NCBI GenBank assembly: GCA_018900975.1
Contig: JAHIFK010000049.1
Coordinates: forward strand, 1-5,206
Origin: Methanobacteriota archaeon
GTDB lineage: Archaea > Halobacteriota > Methanosarcinia > Methanosarcinales > Methanoperedenaceae
Direction of reading: 5' to 3'
DNA: 5,206 bases
This document shows positions 1 through 5,206 of the stretch, piece by piece; the stretch's first letter is position 1; the number at the start of each line of letters is the position of its first letter. A program made the translations under genes and the position numbers. The notes under the pieces are model-generated. The model did no database searches, was not told the origin of the DNA, and worked only from the letters and a program-made list of their open reading frames with translations.

Positions 1-87
1 ATAAAGTCAGGACCGCGCGCAGGGCACTTCCTTGCATCGCTTGAGAAGGATTTCGTGATCAAGAGGTTCAAAGAAGCAAGCATGTAA
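1..87 (+). CDS. C-terminal end of an unidentified protein (partial)
   Basis: Frame 1 is open from the first base of the window to a TAA at 85-87, giving 28 residues that end in ...FKEASM. The tail is basic and mixed (GPRAGHF, then EKDFVIKRFKEA), with no transmembrane segment and no motif I recognise, so I assign no function. The gene begins outside the window. It reads toward the copper operon and is followed within about 30 bp by an oligo-T terminator, which supports a true gene end here rather than a chance open frame. The call rests on an open frame of only 87 bases, the terminator and the convergent layout. It could still be a chance frame if the upstream sequence does not continue it. 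Confidence 0.6.
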   Translation: MKSGPRAGHFLASLEKDFVIKRFKEASM

Positions 88-114
88 ATGGTCTTCATCC
101 GTCATCGGTTAAGA

Positions 115-131
115 GTATTTTTTTTGAATAC
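115..131 (+). terminator. Oligo-T terminator in the convergent gap
   Basis: A run of eight T at 118-125 lies about 30 bp after the plus-strand stop codon. It is flanked by the inverted repeat GTATT (115-119) and AATAC (127-131). Archaeal RNA polymerase terminates at oligo-T tracts on the non-template strand, so this fits termination of the plus-strand gene. The minus-strand operon ending at 148 has only a pyrimidine-rich stretch (CCCTCTCTTTCTTTCC on its own strand, 132-147) as a weaker candidate terminator. Confidence 0.55.
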
Positions 132-147
132 GGAAAGAAAGAGAGGG

Positions 148-1974
148 TCATTTCACACTGAAACTGCCCCGTATCATACCCATCCAGCAGCTCCATTTTA
201 TCGTACCTGCTTCCGTTGGTGTGAATTCAATGGTCTGCTCTCCTTTCTTGATATCAAATTCCAGACCAAGGGATGGCACTATGATCGCATTATTACATCC
301 AGTCAGCTCTTTCCCATTAATTATCCATTTAACAGGCACTCCTTTTTTCAATGTGAACGTGCTGGGGACATAGCCGGAACGAGTGACGTCCATCCTGATT
401 TCCTGAGAGCCGGTGTTCACATTTACAGGTGATGGATTAGTTTTGTCTATTGAAGGAGGAGCATTGTCTATCGTTGGATTGATATCATAGCCTGCGCCTG
501 TCAATGCAAGACCGTTGTTTATCATGAATAATCCAAGTATGATCACAATCGCCCCTGAAAATTTCAGTATCTGGTGGGTCGCCTTTCCTCCGATAAAGCT
601 TGTAATGTAGCCGAAAGAGAGCATAACCGGCAGTGTACCTAAAGCGAATACGAATAGAAGCTTTGCCCCTTCGATCATGCTTCCTGTGCCAGCAGCCATG
701 ATGTATATTGCCTGCAGGGGACCGCAGGCGATCATAAGACCATTAAGAAGACCGATCGTCAGAGGATCAGAATGGCTTTTCTTTTGCCCGTAAGTGAATT
801 TCGAGATGAATTCTGGCGTCCTGAACTGTATCTTTCTTAAGACCGGGAAAATATTGAGCATTTTCAGACCGAATAGCATAAGGAACAGCCCCGCAAGTAT
901 CCCTGCTACGCCTCGCATCAATGGGGTAAAGGCAATTATACTTCCCAGAAGACCAAAAACGGCGCCGATAATAGTGTATGACAGTGTCTTACCCAGACCA
1001 TAAGCGAGGTGTAACTCGTGCGGTTTTTTTCCTTCCTTTATACCTTTTGTGGAATAAGAAACCACAAATCCGCCGCACATGCTTACACAATGAAGACCTG
1101 TCAGTAATCCGACTAAGAACAGCAAGCCATAGCTCATGTTCGCGCTGATCTGAGGCAATTCTATAGTCTCGAGATATTGAAGAGCATAATATGCTACTAC
1201 TATTATGCCCAGAACTGTCAGTATCCAGCCCGAAGTCGACAGGTTCTTTTTTCTTCTATTTCCTTTATATTCATCACAGATATAGCCTTTTGATTCAATA
1301 GCTTCTTTTATATTGAGAAACTTTATTTTATGGGGATCGTATATTACCTGTACTTCTTCTGTTGCGTAATCAATATCGATCTTTTTTACGCCTGGCATAG
1401 TTTTGACCTGCTTTTTAATAACCAGCTCGCAATTTTTACAGGTCATGCCTTTTGCTTTAAATTTCTTTTTTACGTTTACCACGTGCGTGGTTTCTGGATC
1501 ATCTTTACCCTTACCACCTTTTGCTTTAGATATCTTTTTTACTTTTTCAACATGTATGGCTGCGCGATCGGATGGCACACTTCCAGCAAGTGGACCTTTC
1601 CAGATTACTTTTTCGGCATGAGTTGTTCCGTGATCAGGTAACAACCTTTCAGCCTGTGAACCTGTCCAGATTGCTTTTTCCACTTGCGTGGTCACGGTCT
1701 CATCTTTACAGATGTAGCCCTGTGATTCGATCGCTTTTGTTATACTATCAAAATTTGTTATATTGGGGTCGTATATTACCTCTACGTCTTTTGTTTCGTA
1801 ATCAATATGGATCTTTTTTACACCCCGGATCATCAGAACATGTTTTTTAATATCCTCTGATAACGAGATTCCTTCGGCTTTGAATTTCGTTGTTACGTTT
1901 GCCACATGTATGGTTCCAGGATGATCTCTGCCGATATCGCCTATTACTTTAGATCTTTTTTTTGAGTTTGTCAT
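148..1974 (-). CDS. HMA-HMA / UreH-like membrane / cupredoxin fusion protein, putative copper handling
   Basis: A 608-aa membrane protein probably involved in copper transfer or export. Domains in order: residues 22-90, an HMA fold lacking its CxxC (ISLSED at 36-41 where GMTCxxC is expected); 95-161, linker of 22-23-residue repeats; 163-233, intact HMA with GMTCKNC at 176-182; a span near 249-267; then about 280-492, six more hydrophobic spans with GLHCVSMCGG (293-302) and NGLMIACGPLQ (411-421), typical of the UreH/TauE-SafE-like family COG2836; then 520-608, a cupredoxin domain with TGCNNAI (558-564) and SCWMGMIRG (595-603). Seven spans put the HMA domains in the cytosol and the cupredoxin outside. 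The ATG at 1974 is chosen because a TAA lies in frame 24 nt upstream and the next Met is residue 48; no strong SD is visible. Last gene of the copA operon. The domain calls are firm; the transported substrate is inferred from the neighbours and could be another soft metal. Confidence 0.9.
   Translation of the reverse strand: MTNSKKRSKVIGDIGRDHPGTIHVANVTTKFKAEGISLSEDIKKHVLMIRGVKKIHIDYETKDVEVIYDPNITNFDSITKAIESQGYICKDETVTTQVEKAIWTGSQAERLLPDHGTTHAEKVIWKGPLAGSVPSDRAAIHVEKVKKISKAKGGKGKDDPETTHVVNVKKKFKAKGMTCKNCELVIKKQVKTMPGVKKIDIDYATEEVQVIYDPHKIKFLNIKEAIESKGYICDEYKGNRRKKNLSTSGWILTVLGIIVVAYYALQYLETIELPQISANMSYGLLFLVGLLTGLHCVSMCGGFVVSYSTKGIKEGKKPHELHLAYGLGKTLSYTIIGAVFGLLGSIIAFTPLMRGVAGILAGLFLMLFGLKMLNIFPVLRKIQFRTPEFISKFTYGQKKSHSDPLTIGLLNGLMIACGPLQAIYIMAAGTGSMIEGAKLLFVFALGTLPVMLSFGYITSFIGGKATHQILKFSGAIVIILGLFMINNGLALTGAGYDINPTIDNAPPSIDKTNPSPVNVNTGSQEIRMDVTRSGYVPSTFTLKKGVPVKWIINGKELTGCNNAIIVPSLGLEFDIKKGEQTIEFTPTEAGTIKWSCWMGMIRGSFSVK
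1279..1488 (-). repeat. Second (intact) copy of the HMA-coding duplication
   Basis: This segment codes for residues 163-232 of the fusion protein and is clearly similar to 1705-1911 at both protein and DNA level. Shared stretches include GVKKI-IDY, VIYDP, and AIES-GYIC. Matching DNA such as TCGTATATTACCT occurs in both copies. The copies are offset by 423 nt (141 codons), consistent with an in-frame internal duplication. This copy retains both metal-binding cysteines, Cys179 and Cys182. Confidence 0.8.
1450..1692 (-). repeat. Degenerate 66/69-bp in-frame tandem repeats in the linker
   Basis: The linker between the two HMA domains is built from units starting TTQV (95), TTHA (117), AIHV (139) and TTHV (162), spaced 22, 22 and 23 residues. 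The related TIHV at residue 21 precedes the first HMA. On the plus strand the anchors are ACGTTTACCACGTGCGTGG (1472), ACTTTTTCAACATGTATGG (1541), ACTTTTTCGGCATGAGTTG (1607), a related stretch at 1673 and ACGTTTGCCACATGTATGG (1895). The unit corresponds to the leading edge of the HMA fold (acidic loop, THV strand, basic stretch), so it looks like repeated partial duplication of the HMA start. The copies have diverged but all keep the reading frame. Confidence 0.75.
1705..1911 (-). repeat. First (degenerate) copy of the HMA-coding duplication
   Basis: Codes for residues 22-90 of the fusion protein. It aligns over its whole length with 1279-1488, but the metal-binding loop KGMTCKNCE is replaced by EGISLSEDI, losing both cysteines and the Met. 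The reading frame and the rest of the fold (hydrophobic strands, VIYDP, GYIC end) are kept, so the domain has probably kept its structure while losing classical Cu(I) binding. Confidence 0.8.
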
Positions 1975-1978
1975 ATTG

Positions 1979-2000
1979 GAACCGTTATTGAACCGTTATT
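1979..2000. repeat. Perfect 11-bp tandem duplication between two operon genes
   Basis: GAACCGTTATT occurs twice back to back (1979-1989 and 1990-2000). A shorter related AACCGTT at 2011-2017 lies inside the last codons of the 73-aa gene. The duplication fills most of the 29-bp gap before the fusion-protein start codon and takes the place where a ribosome binding site would be expected. It is probably a replication-slippage duplication; a role in translation or regulation is speculative. Confidence 0.85.
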
Positions 2001-2003
2001 TCT

Positions 2004-2225
2004 TCACTTCAACCGTTTTTCTATGATCCCAGGCCAGATGGATGCTGAAACGATCATGCTCAAAATGAACACGAATATCATGCCTGCCATGATATCCACA
2101 TTCGTATAAAGTGGGATTGCCATGCTGCTGTTTTTAAGCAGCGCCAGAGCAAAGAATACCGCAACTATCACAATTGATGATACGATGCTTGCTATCAAGC
2201 TGTACATACCTGTTTTGCTTTTCAT
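2004..2225 (-). CDS. Small two-span membrane protein coupled to copA (hypothetical)
   Basis: A 73-aa protein I do not recognise. It shows a short basic N-terminus (MKSKTG), a hydrophobic segment at about 9-30, a polar loop (KNSSMAIPLYTNVD, 31-44), a second hydrophobic segment at about 45-65, and a basic end (EKRLK). This suggests two membrane spans with both termini inside. Several Met residues (46, 49, 57) lie in the second span, but there is no CxxC or His cluster. Its ATG overlaps the copA stop codon (ATGA, 2222-2225), and AGGAG (plus strand 2235-2239) sits 9 nt upstream inside copA, so it is probably translationally coupled and made along with CopA. Function unknown; an accessory subunit or regulator of CopA or of the downstream fusion protein is an inference from position. 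Frame conservation, the SD and the overlap argue that it is a real gene. Confidence 0.82.
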   Translation of the reverse strand: MKSKTGMYSLIASIVSSIVIVAVFFALALLKNSSMAIPLYTNVDIMAGMIFVFILSMIVSASIWPGIIEKRLK

Positions 2226-5017
2226 TTTATCCTGCTCCTTTTCATAAGTAATGTATTGCCCGTTACTGAGAGAGAGCTTAAAGCCATGAATGCAGCTGCA
2301 AGTGCAGGTGTTACCAGGATCGTATGGACAAAAGGATACAGTACTCCCGCGGCAATTGGTATGCCGATAGTGTTGTATCCGAATGCCCAGAACAGATTTT
2401 GTTTGATCTTGTTCATGGTCAACTTGCTTAGCCTGATGGATGCGACCACATCAAGAAGATTATTCTTGATCAGCACAATACCTGCTGATTCCATAGCTAC
2501 ATCTGTTCCTGCTCCCATAGCAATTCCAACATCGGATTGTGTCAATGCAGGCGCATCATTAATGCCGTCACCCACCATTGCCACGATCTTTCCTTCAGCC
2601 TGCAATTTCTTGATCTCATTTGCTTTGTCCTCAGGCAGGACTTCTGCAAGCACACGGTCTATACCAACCTGTTTTGCTATGGCAGAAGCTGTTCGCTTAT
2701 TGTCTCCTGTGATCATCACAACTTCAATACCCATTTTATGCAGCCTGTCAACCGCTTCTTTAGAATGTTCCTTGAGCGTATCTGCGACTGCAACGATGCC
2801 TATGGCTTCCTTATCCACTCCGATCAGCATTGCAGTTTTGCCTTCATTTTCCATTTTTTCCATGGATGCATTCAAATGGGTCACATCTATTCCATTATCA
2901 GCCATGAGTTTGCGTGTGCCCAGAAGTATCCTCTTACCGCTAAATCCTGCCTCAACTCCGTGACCAGGTATAGCTTTAAATGATCCAGCATCCGGCACTT
3001 CGATGTTGCGTGCTGCGGCGCCCTTCACAATAGCTTCACCAAGCGGGTGCTCAGAGCCCTTCTCTGCTATTGCAGCCATGCGCAAAACCTCTTCTTCAGG
3101 GTGCTTCGCTGTCTGGATGACATCTGTAAGCTGCGGCTCACCCCGCGTTAATGTCCCTGTTTTGTCAAACACGATAGTGTTAATTTTATGCGCCATCTCA
3201 AGTGACTCGCCACCTTTTATCAGTATGCCGTTCTCAGCGCCTTTGCCGGTTCCTACCATGATGGCGGCAGGCGTTGCAAGCCCGACTGCGCAGGGGCATG
3301 AGATGACAAGTACTGTAATGGAGATAAGGAGGGCGAACAGGAATGGACTTATCCCTGCAAACATTTCTGATCCGCCGACCCCGAACATCTCAAAGCCTAT
3401 GAAGAACCAGAAGAAGAATGCAAGAAGCGATATCACATGCACTGCAAGGATGAAGTGACCCGCCACCACATCTGCTATCTTCTGTATTGGCGCCTTGGAT
3501 GTCTGGGCGTTTTCCACAAGTTCTATTATCTGCGCCAGAGCGGTATCAGAACCCACTTTTGTGGCTCTGAACCTGAATGAGCCTGATTTATTGATCGTGG
3601 AACCAATTACGGTATCTCCGGGATTCTTCTCAACAGGAATGCTTTCCCCTGTTATCATAGATTCATCAACAGCAGATAAACCTTCAGTAACCACGCCATC
3701 AACAGGCAGTTTCTCACCAGGGCGCATTACAACGATATCCCCCACTGCCACGTCTTCAACAGGCACTTCTTTTTCTACGCCGTCCACGATAATGCGGGCG
3801 GTCTTTGCCTGAAGTCCCATGAGTTTTCGTATGGCTTCGGATGTTTTGCCTTTGGTCGTTGCTTCAAGATACCTGCCAAGTACAATAAAGGCGATAAGCA
3901 GCGCTGCGGTATCATAGTATGTCATGTCATAGCCTGGCCCAAGGTCAAGGAATGTCGCAGCAACGCTTACTATATATGCAGAACCCGTTCCTGTCGCTAT
4001 GAGCAGGTTCATGTCTGTGACGCCGTGTTTTAATCCTTTGTAAGTTCCGACAAAGAACTGCCTGCCGGGGAAAAGCATTACGATCGTGGTCAGGATGAAA
4101 AGCACTTTGTCGTTGGTCAGAAAAGACGGGACGAATCCGAGGAAGTTGGGGAACGCACTTGCCATATCCCCGAAAGAGATGGGAATTCCAAGTACAACTG
4201 CAATTATAAGATTGATACGCTGTTTTTTTATCTCGTCTTCCCGCGCTTTTCGTTCCCTGTCTTCTGACTCTTTCTTATCGACTTTGCGGGATGCTGTGTA
4301 TCCTATACCCTCGATGGCAGATATCATGTCAGCCACAGACACTAGCGTTGTATCATATTCAACATGGGCTTTTGCAAGTGAGAAATTGACAGCTACTGAC
4401 TCAACACCTTTGTGTTTTTTCAAGACTTTTTCGATATTGGCAGCGCATGCGCCACAGGTCATTCCTCCTATATCGAATGTTATCTTATCCTTCACAACAC
4501 CGTATCCTATTCCCACAATGGCATTTTCGATATCCTTCTGGGTTACAAGTGATGGATCGTATGTTATGGATGCTTTTTCAATAGACACGTTTACTGTGGA
4601 TGATATGACACCGTTCAGTTTCCGGGTCACTTTTTCGATGTTCTGGGCGCAAGCGGCGCATGTCATGCCCGATATCTTGAGTGTGATAGTGGTGGAAGCA
4701 CCGGATTTTTGCTTTGTGACTGGTTTTTCCACCGTTTTTTTGTCATCTTCAATTACAACGGGGCATACCTGAACACTCTGCTGTGCAACTGGCTCTGATT
4801 TTGAAATTGTCTTTTCACCAGCATCATAACCCGCATCGGTGACAGCCTGTTTTATTGCGTTAAGGTTTGTGACACTGTCATCGAATTCTACAGTGGCGCT
4901 CTTATTCTCAAGGCTGACTTCAACAGATTTGACACCGTTAACTTTAGAGATCGCATCTGTCACCCTTTTGTGACAATGCATGCATGTCATTCCAAAAATG
5001 CCTATTGTTTCTTTCAC
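2222..5017 (-). CDS. copA: Cu(I)-exporting P1B-type ATPase, CopA, with three HMA domains
   Basis: A 931-aa P1B-1 ATPase that exports cytosolic Cu(I) across the cell membrane. Three N-terminal HMA domains carry GMTCMHC (9-15), GMTCAAC (117-123) and GMTCGAC (185-191), followed by a charged linker (about 245-267). Catalytic features in order: actuator TGES (456-459), membrane metal site CPC (574-576), phosphorylation motif DKTGTLT (Asp618), nucleotide-binding SEHPLGEA (655-662), TGDN (770-773), hinge GDGIND (816-821). YN (881-882) and MALSS (911-915) in the last two spans match the Cu(I)-type signature and argue against Zn/Cd specificity. About eight spans are expected. The protein is longer than two-HMA bacterial CopA because of an extra, CopZ-like first HMA joined by a roughly 45-residue linker. 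The GTG start at 5017 is chosen because AGAAGGA lies 5 nt upstream, the HMA fold begins immediately, and the two ATGs just upstream run straight into a TGA. First gene of the operon. Confidence 0.97.
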   Translation of the reverse strand: MKETIGIFGMTCMHCHKRVTDAISKVNGVKSVEVSLENKSATVEFDDSVTNLNAIKQAVTDAGYDAGEKTISKSEPVAQQSVQVCPVVIEDDKKTVEKPVTKQKSGASTTITLKISGMTCAACAQNIEKVTRKLNGVISSTVNVSIEKASITYDPSLVTQKDIENAIVGIGYGVVKDKITFDIGGMTCGACAANIEKVLKKHKGVESVAVNFSLAKAHVEYDTTLVSVADMISAIEGIGYTASRKVDKKESEDRERKAREDEIKKQRINLIIAVVLGIPISFGDMASAFPNFLGFVPSFLTNDKVLFILTTIVMLFPGRQFFVGTYKGLKHGVTDMNLLIATGTGSAYIVSVAATFLDLGPGYDMTYYDTAALLIAFIVLGRYLEATTKGKTSEAIRKLMGLQAKTARIIVDGVEKEVPVEDVAVGDIVVMRPGEKLPVDGVVTEGLSAVDESMITGESIPVEKNPGDTVIGSTINKSGSFRFRATKVGSDTALAQIIELVENAQTSKAPIQKIADVVAGHFILAVHVISLLAFFFWFFIGFEMFGVGGSEMFAGISPFLFALLISITVLVISCPCAVGLATPAAIMVGTGKGAENGILIKGGESLEMAHKINTIVFDKTGTLTRGEPQLTDVIQTAKHPEEEVLRMAAIAEKGSEHPLGEAIVKGAAARNIEVPDAGSFKAIPGHGVEAGFSGKRILLGTRKLMADNGIDVTHLNASMEKMENEGKTAMLIGVDKEAIGIVAVADTLKEHSKEAVDRLHKMGIEVVMITGDNKRTASAIAKQVGIDRVLAEVLPEDKANEIKKLQAEGKIVAMVGDGINDAPALTQSDVGIAMGAGTDVAMESAGIVLIKNNLLDVVASIRLSKLTMNKIKQNLFWAFGYNTIGIPIAAGVLYPFVHTILVTPALAAAFMALSSLSVTGNTLLMKRSRIK

Positions 5018-5022
5018 ATCAT

Positions 5023-5029
5023 TCCTTCT
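5023..5029 (-). promoter_or_regulatory. Ribosome binding site supporting the copA GTG start
   Basis: AGAAGGA on the minus strand ends 5 nt before the GTG at 5017. The intervening bases contain ATGATG, but both ATGs lie in another frame that reaches TGA at once, so the SD favours the GTG. This out-of-frame start-stop directly before the gene could dampen initiation, though that is speculative. Confidence 0.6.
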
Positions 5030-5070
5030 ATTTTTATTTTTGCTTCAGTCATAATTATCTAATCTTTTTT

Positions 5071-5082
5071 TATTATATTATA
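5071..5082 (-). promoter_or_regulatory. Proximal TATA-box candidate for copA
   Basis: On the minus strand this reads TATAATATAATA, preceded by ATCAAG. An archaeal start about 25 bp downstream would fall near 5050 and give a leader of roughly 30 nt. It overlaps the operator-like site at 5078-5092, so a repressor bound there would block TBP/TFB. It competes with the distal candidate at 5139-5152; the sequence alone does not decide between them. Confidence 0.4.
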
Positions 5083-5092
5083 CTTGATGTAA
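5078..5092. promoter_or_regulatory. Operator-like site A (imperfect palindrome)
   Basis: TTATACTTGATGTAA has half-sites TTATA and TGTAA around a 5-bp centre. One base departs from the consensus TTACA-N5-TGTAA. Its right part, ACTTGATGTAA, is identical to that of site C. It overlaps the proximal TATA candidate. Confidence 0.55.
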
Positions 5093-5131
5093 ATAGCCAC
5101 TTTACACCCAGTGTAAATAGCCACTTTACAC
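5088..5131. repeat. 20-bp direct repeat with 24-bp period in the copA promoter
   Basis: TGTAAATAGCCACTTTACAC occurs perfectly at 5088-5107 and again at 5112-5131. Each copy joins the right half of one palindrome to the left half of the next, so the repeat creates an array of three operator-like sites with constant spacing. The core TAGCCAC between the sites is also conserved and may itself contribute to recognition. Confidence 0.9.
5101..5117. promoter_or_regulatory. Operator-like site B (perfect palindrome)
   Basis: TTTACACCCAGTGTAAA is a perfect inverted repeat with 7-bp arms around a 3-bp centre (TTACA-N5-TGTAA core at 5102-5116). It is the central and most symmetric of the three sites, as expected for a homodimeric regulator. 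It would sit at the predicted start of transcription if the distal TATA is used. Confidence 0.65.
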
Positions 5132-5140
5132 TTGATGTAA
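5126..5140. promoter_or_regulatory. Operator-like site C (palindrome)
   Basis: TTACACTTGATGTAA matches TTACA-N5-TGTAA with both five-base half-sites intact. The centres of A, B and C are at 5085, 5109 and 5133, exactly 24 bp apart. Site C abuts the distal TATA candidate. Confidence 0.6.
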
Positions 5141-5152
5141 TATAAACTTTGT
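5139..5152 (-). promoter_or_regulatory. Distal BRE/TATA candidate for copA
   Basis: On the minus strand this reads ACAAAG followed by TTTATATT, close to an archaeal BRE plus TATA box. Initiation about 25 bp downstream would fall at or near operator B and give a leader of roughly 95 nt. The opposite strand reads TATAAAC here, so the same bases could instead serve a divergent plus-strand gene starting beyond 5206; the window ends in TCAGGA, a possible SD remnant, but no start codon is visible. Confidence 0.4.
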
Positions 5153-5206
5153 GTATACCCATTACATGATGGATCCTATTCGTAATAAATAGATAAGTCA
5201 TCAGGA

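Noticed and set aside
88..432. 114-aa plus-strand open frame starting one base after the upstream stop codon
   Set aside because: It lies almost entirely antisense to the cupredoxin-coding end of the fusion gene, has no recognisable domain, and its start lies in the terminator gap.
1450..2000. Borg-type perfect tandem repeats
   Set aside because: The in-gene repeats are degenerate and few, the intergenic ones only two perfect copies, and the GC content looks higher than the low GC reported for Borg elements, so this is not good evidence for such an element.
2256..2963. Long plus-strand open frame (235 aa) opposite copA
   Set aside because: It is a mirror of the strongly conserved P-type ATPase coding region; its low-complexity Ser/Ala/Ile-rich product shows no domain, and no RBS or promoter stands out.
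4086..4772. Plus-strand open frame (228 aa) opposite the HMA region of copA
   Set aside because: Antisense shadow of the HMA domains with no motifs of its own.
5078..5140. CRISPR-like or CopY cop-box array
   Set aside because: Spacing between sites is far too short and uniform for CRISPR, and the half-site gap is 5 bp rather than the 2 bp of cop boxes.
5073..5201. Minus-strand open frame whose product contains the repeat VKWLFT
   Set aside because: The peptide repeat is a by-product of the 24-bp (8-codon) operator repeat, and the frame runs over promoter elements without an RBS.
5176..5205. Possible C-terminal tail of a minus-strand gene upstream of copA (open from the window edge to TAG)
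   Set aside because: Only nine codons are visible, which is within chance expectation; a divergent gene beyond the edge is equally possible.

Overview
This window carries a compact copper (heavy-metal) efflux locus on the minus strand. Its base composition (about 44-46% GC by eye), AT-rich TATA/BRE-like promoter elements, oligo-T terminator and short Shine-Dalgarno motifs fit a euryarchaeon, possibly a Methanosarcinales or Methanoperedens-like methane-cycling archaeon. That taxonomic guess is inference: no marker gene is present and a bacterial host cannot be excluded.

Layout, left to right. Positions 1-87 hold the last 28 codons of an unidentified plus-strand gene. It converges on the copper operon across a 60-bp gap that contains a T8 tract flanked by a short inverted repeat. 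Reading the minus strand in its direction of transcription, the operon is: (i) a promoter/operator region (about 5018-5206) with three evenly spaced TTAYA-N5-TGTAA palindromes; (ii) a 931-aa Cu(I)-type P1B ATPase (CopA) with three N-terminal HMA domains, GTG start at 5017; (iii) a 73-aa protein with two membrane spans, overlapping copA by 4 bp (ATGA); (iv) after a 29-bp gap containing an 11-bp tandem duplication, a 608-aa fusion protein. The fusion consists of a degenerate HMA domain, a linker of repeated 22-23-residue units, an intact HMA domain, a seven-span membrane region resembling the UreH/TauE-SafE (COG2836) family, and a C-terminal cupredoxin domain.

Inferred joint role: CopA pumps Cu(I) out of the cytosol using ATP. 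The fusion protein places metal-binding domains on both sides of the membrane (HMA inside, cupredoxin outside), so it may pass copper to the envelope or buffer it there. The 73-aa protein is translationally coupled to CopA and may be an accessory subunit. The three-site operator suggests cooperative control by a metal-sensing regulator that is not encoded in the window. The most unusual elements are the fusion protein with its degraded HMA copy and repeat linker, the uncharacterised coupled small membrane protein, and the 24-bp-spaced operator array.
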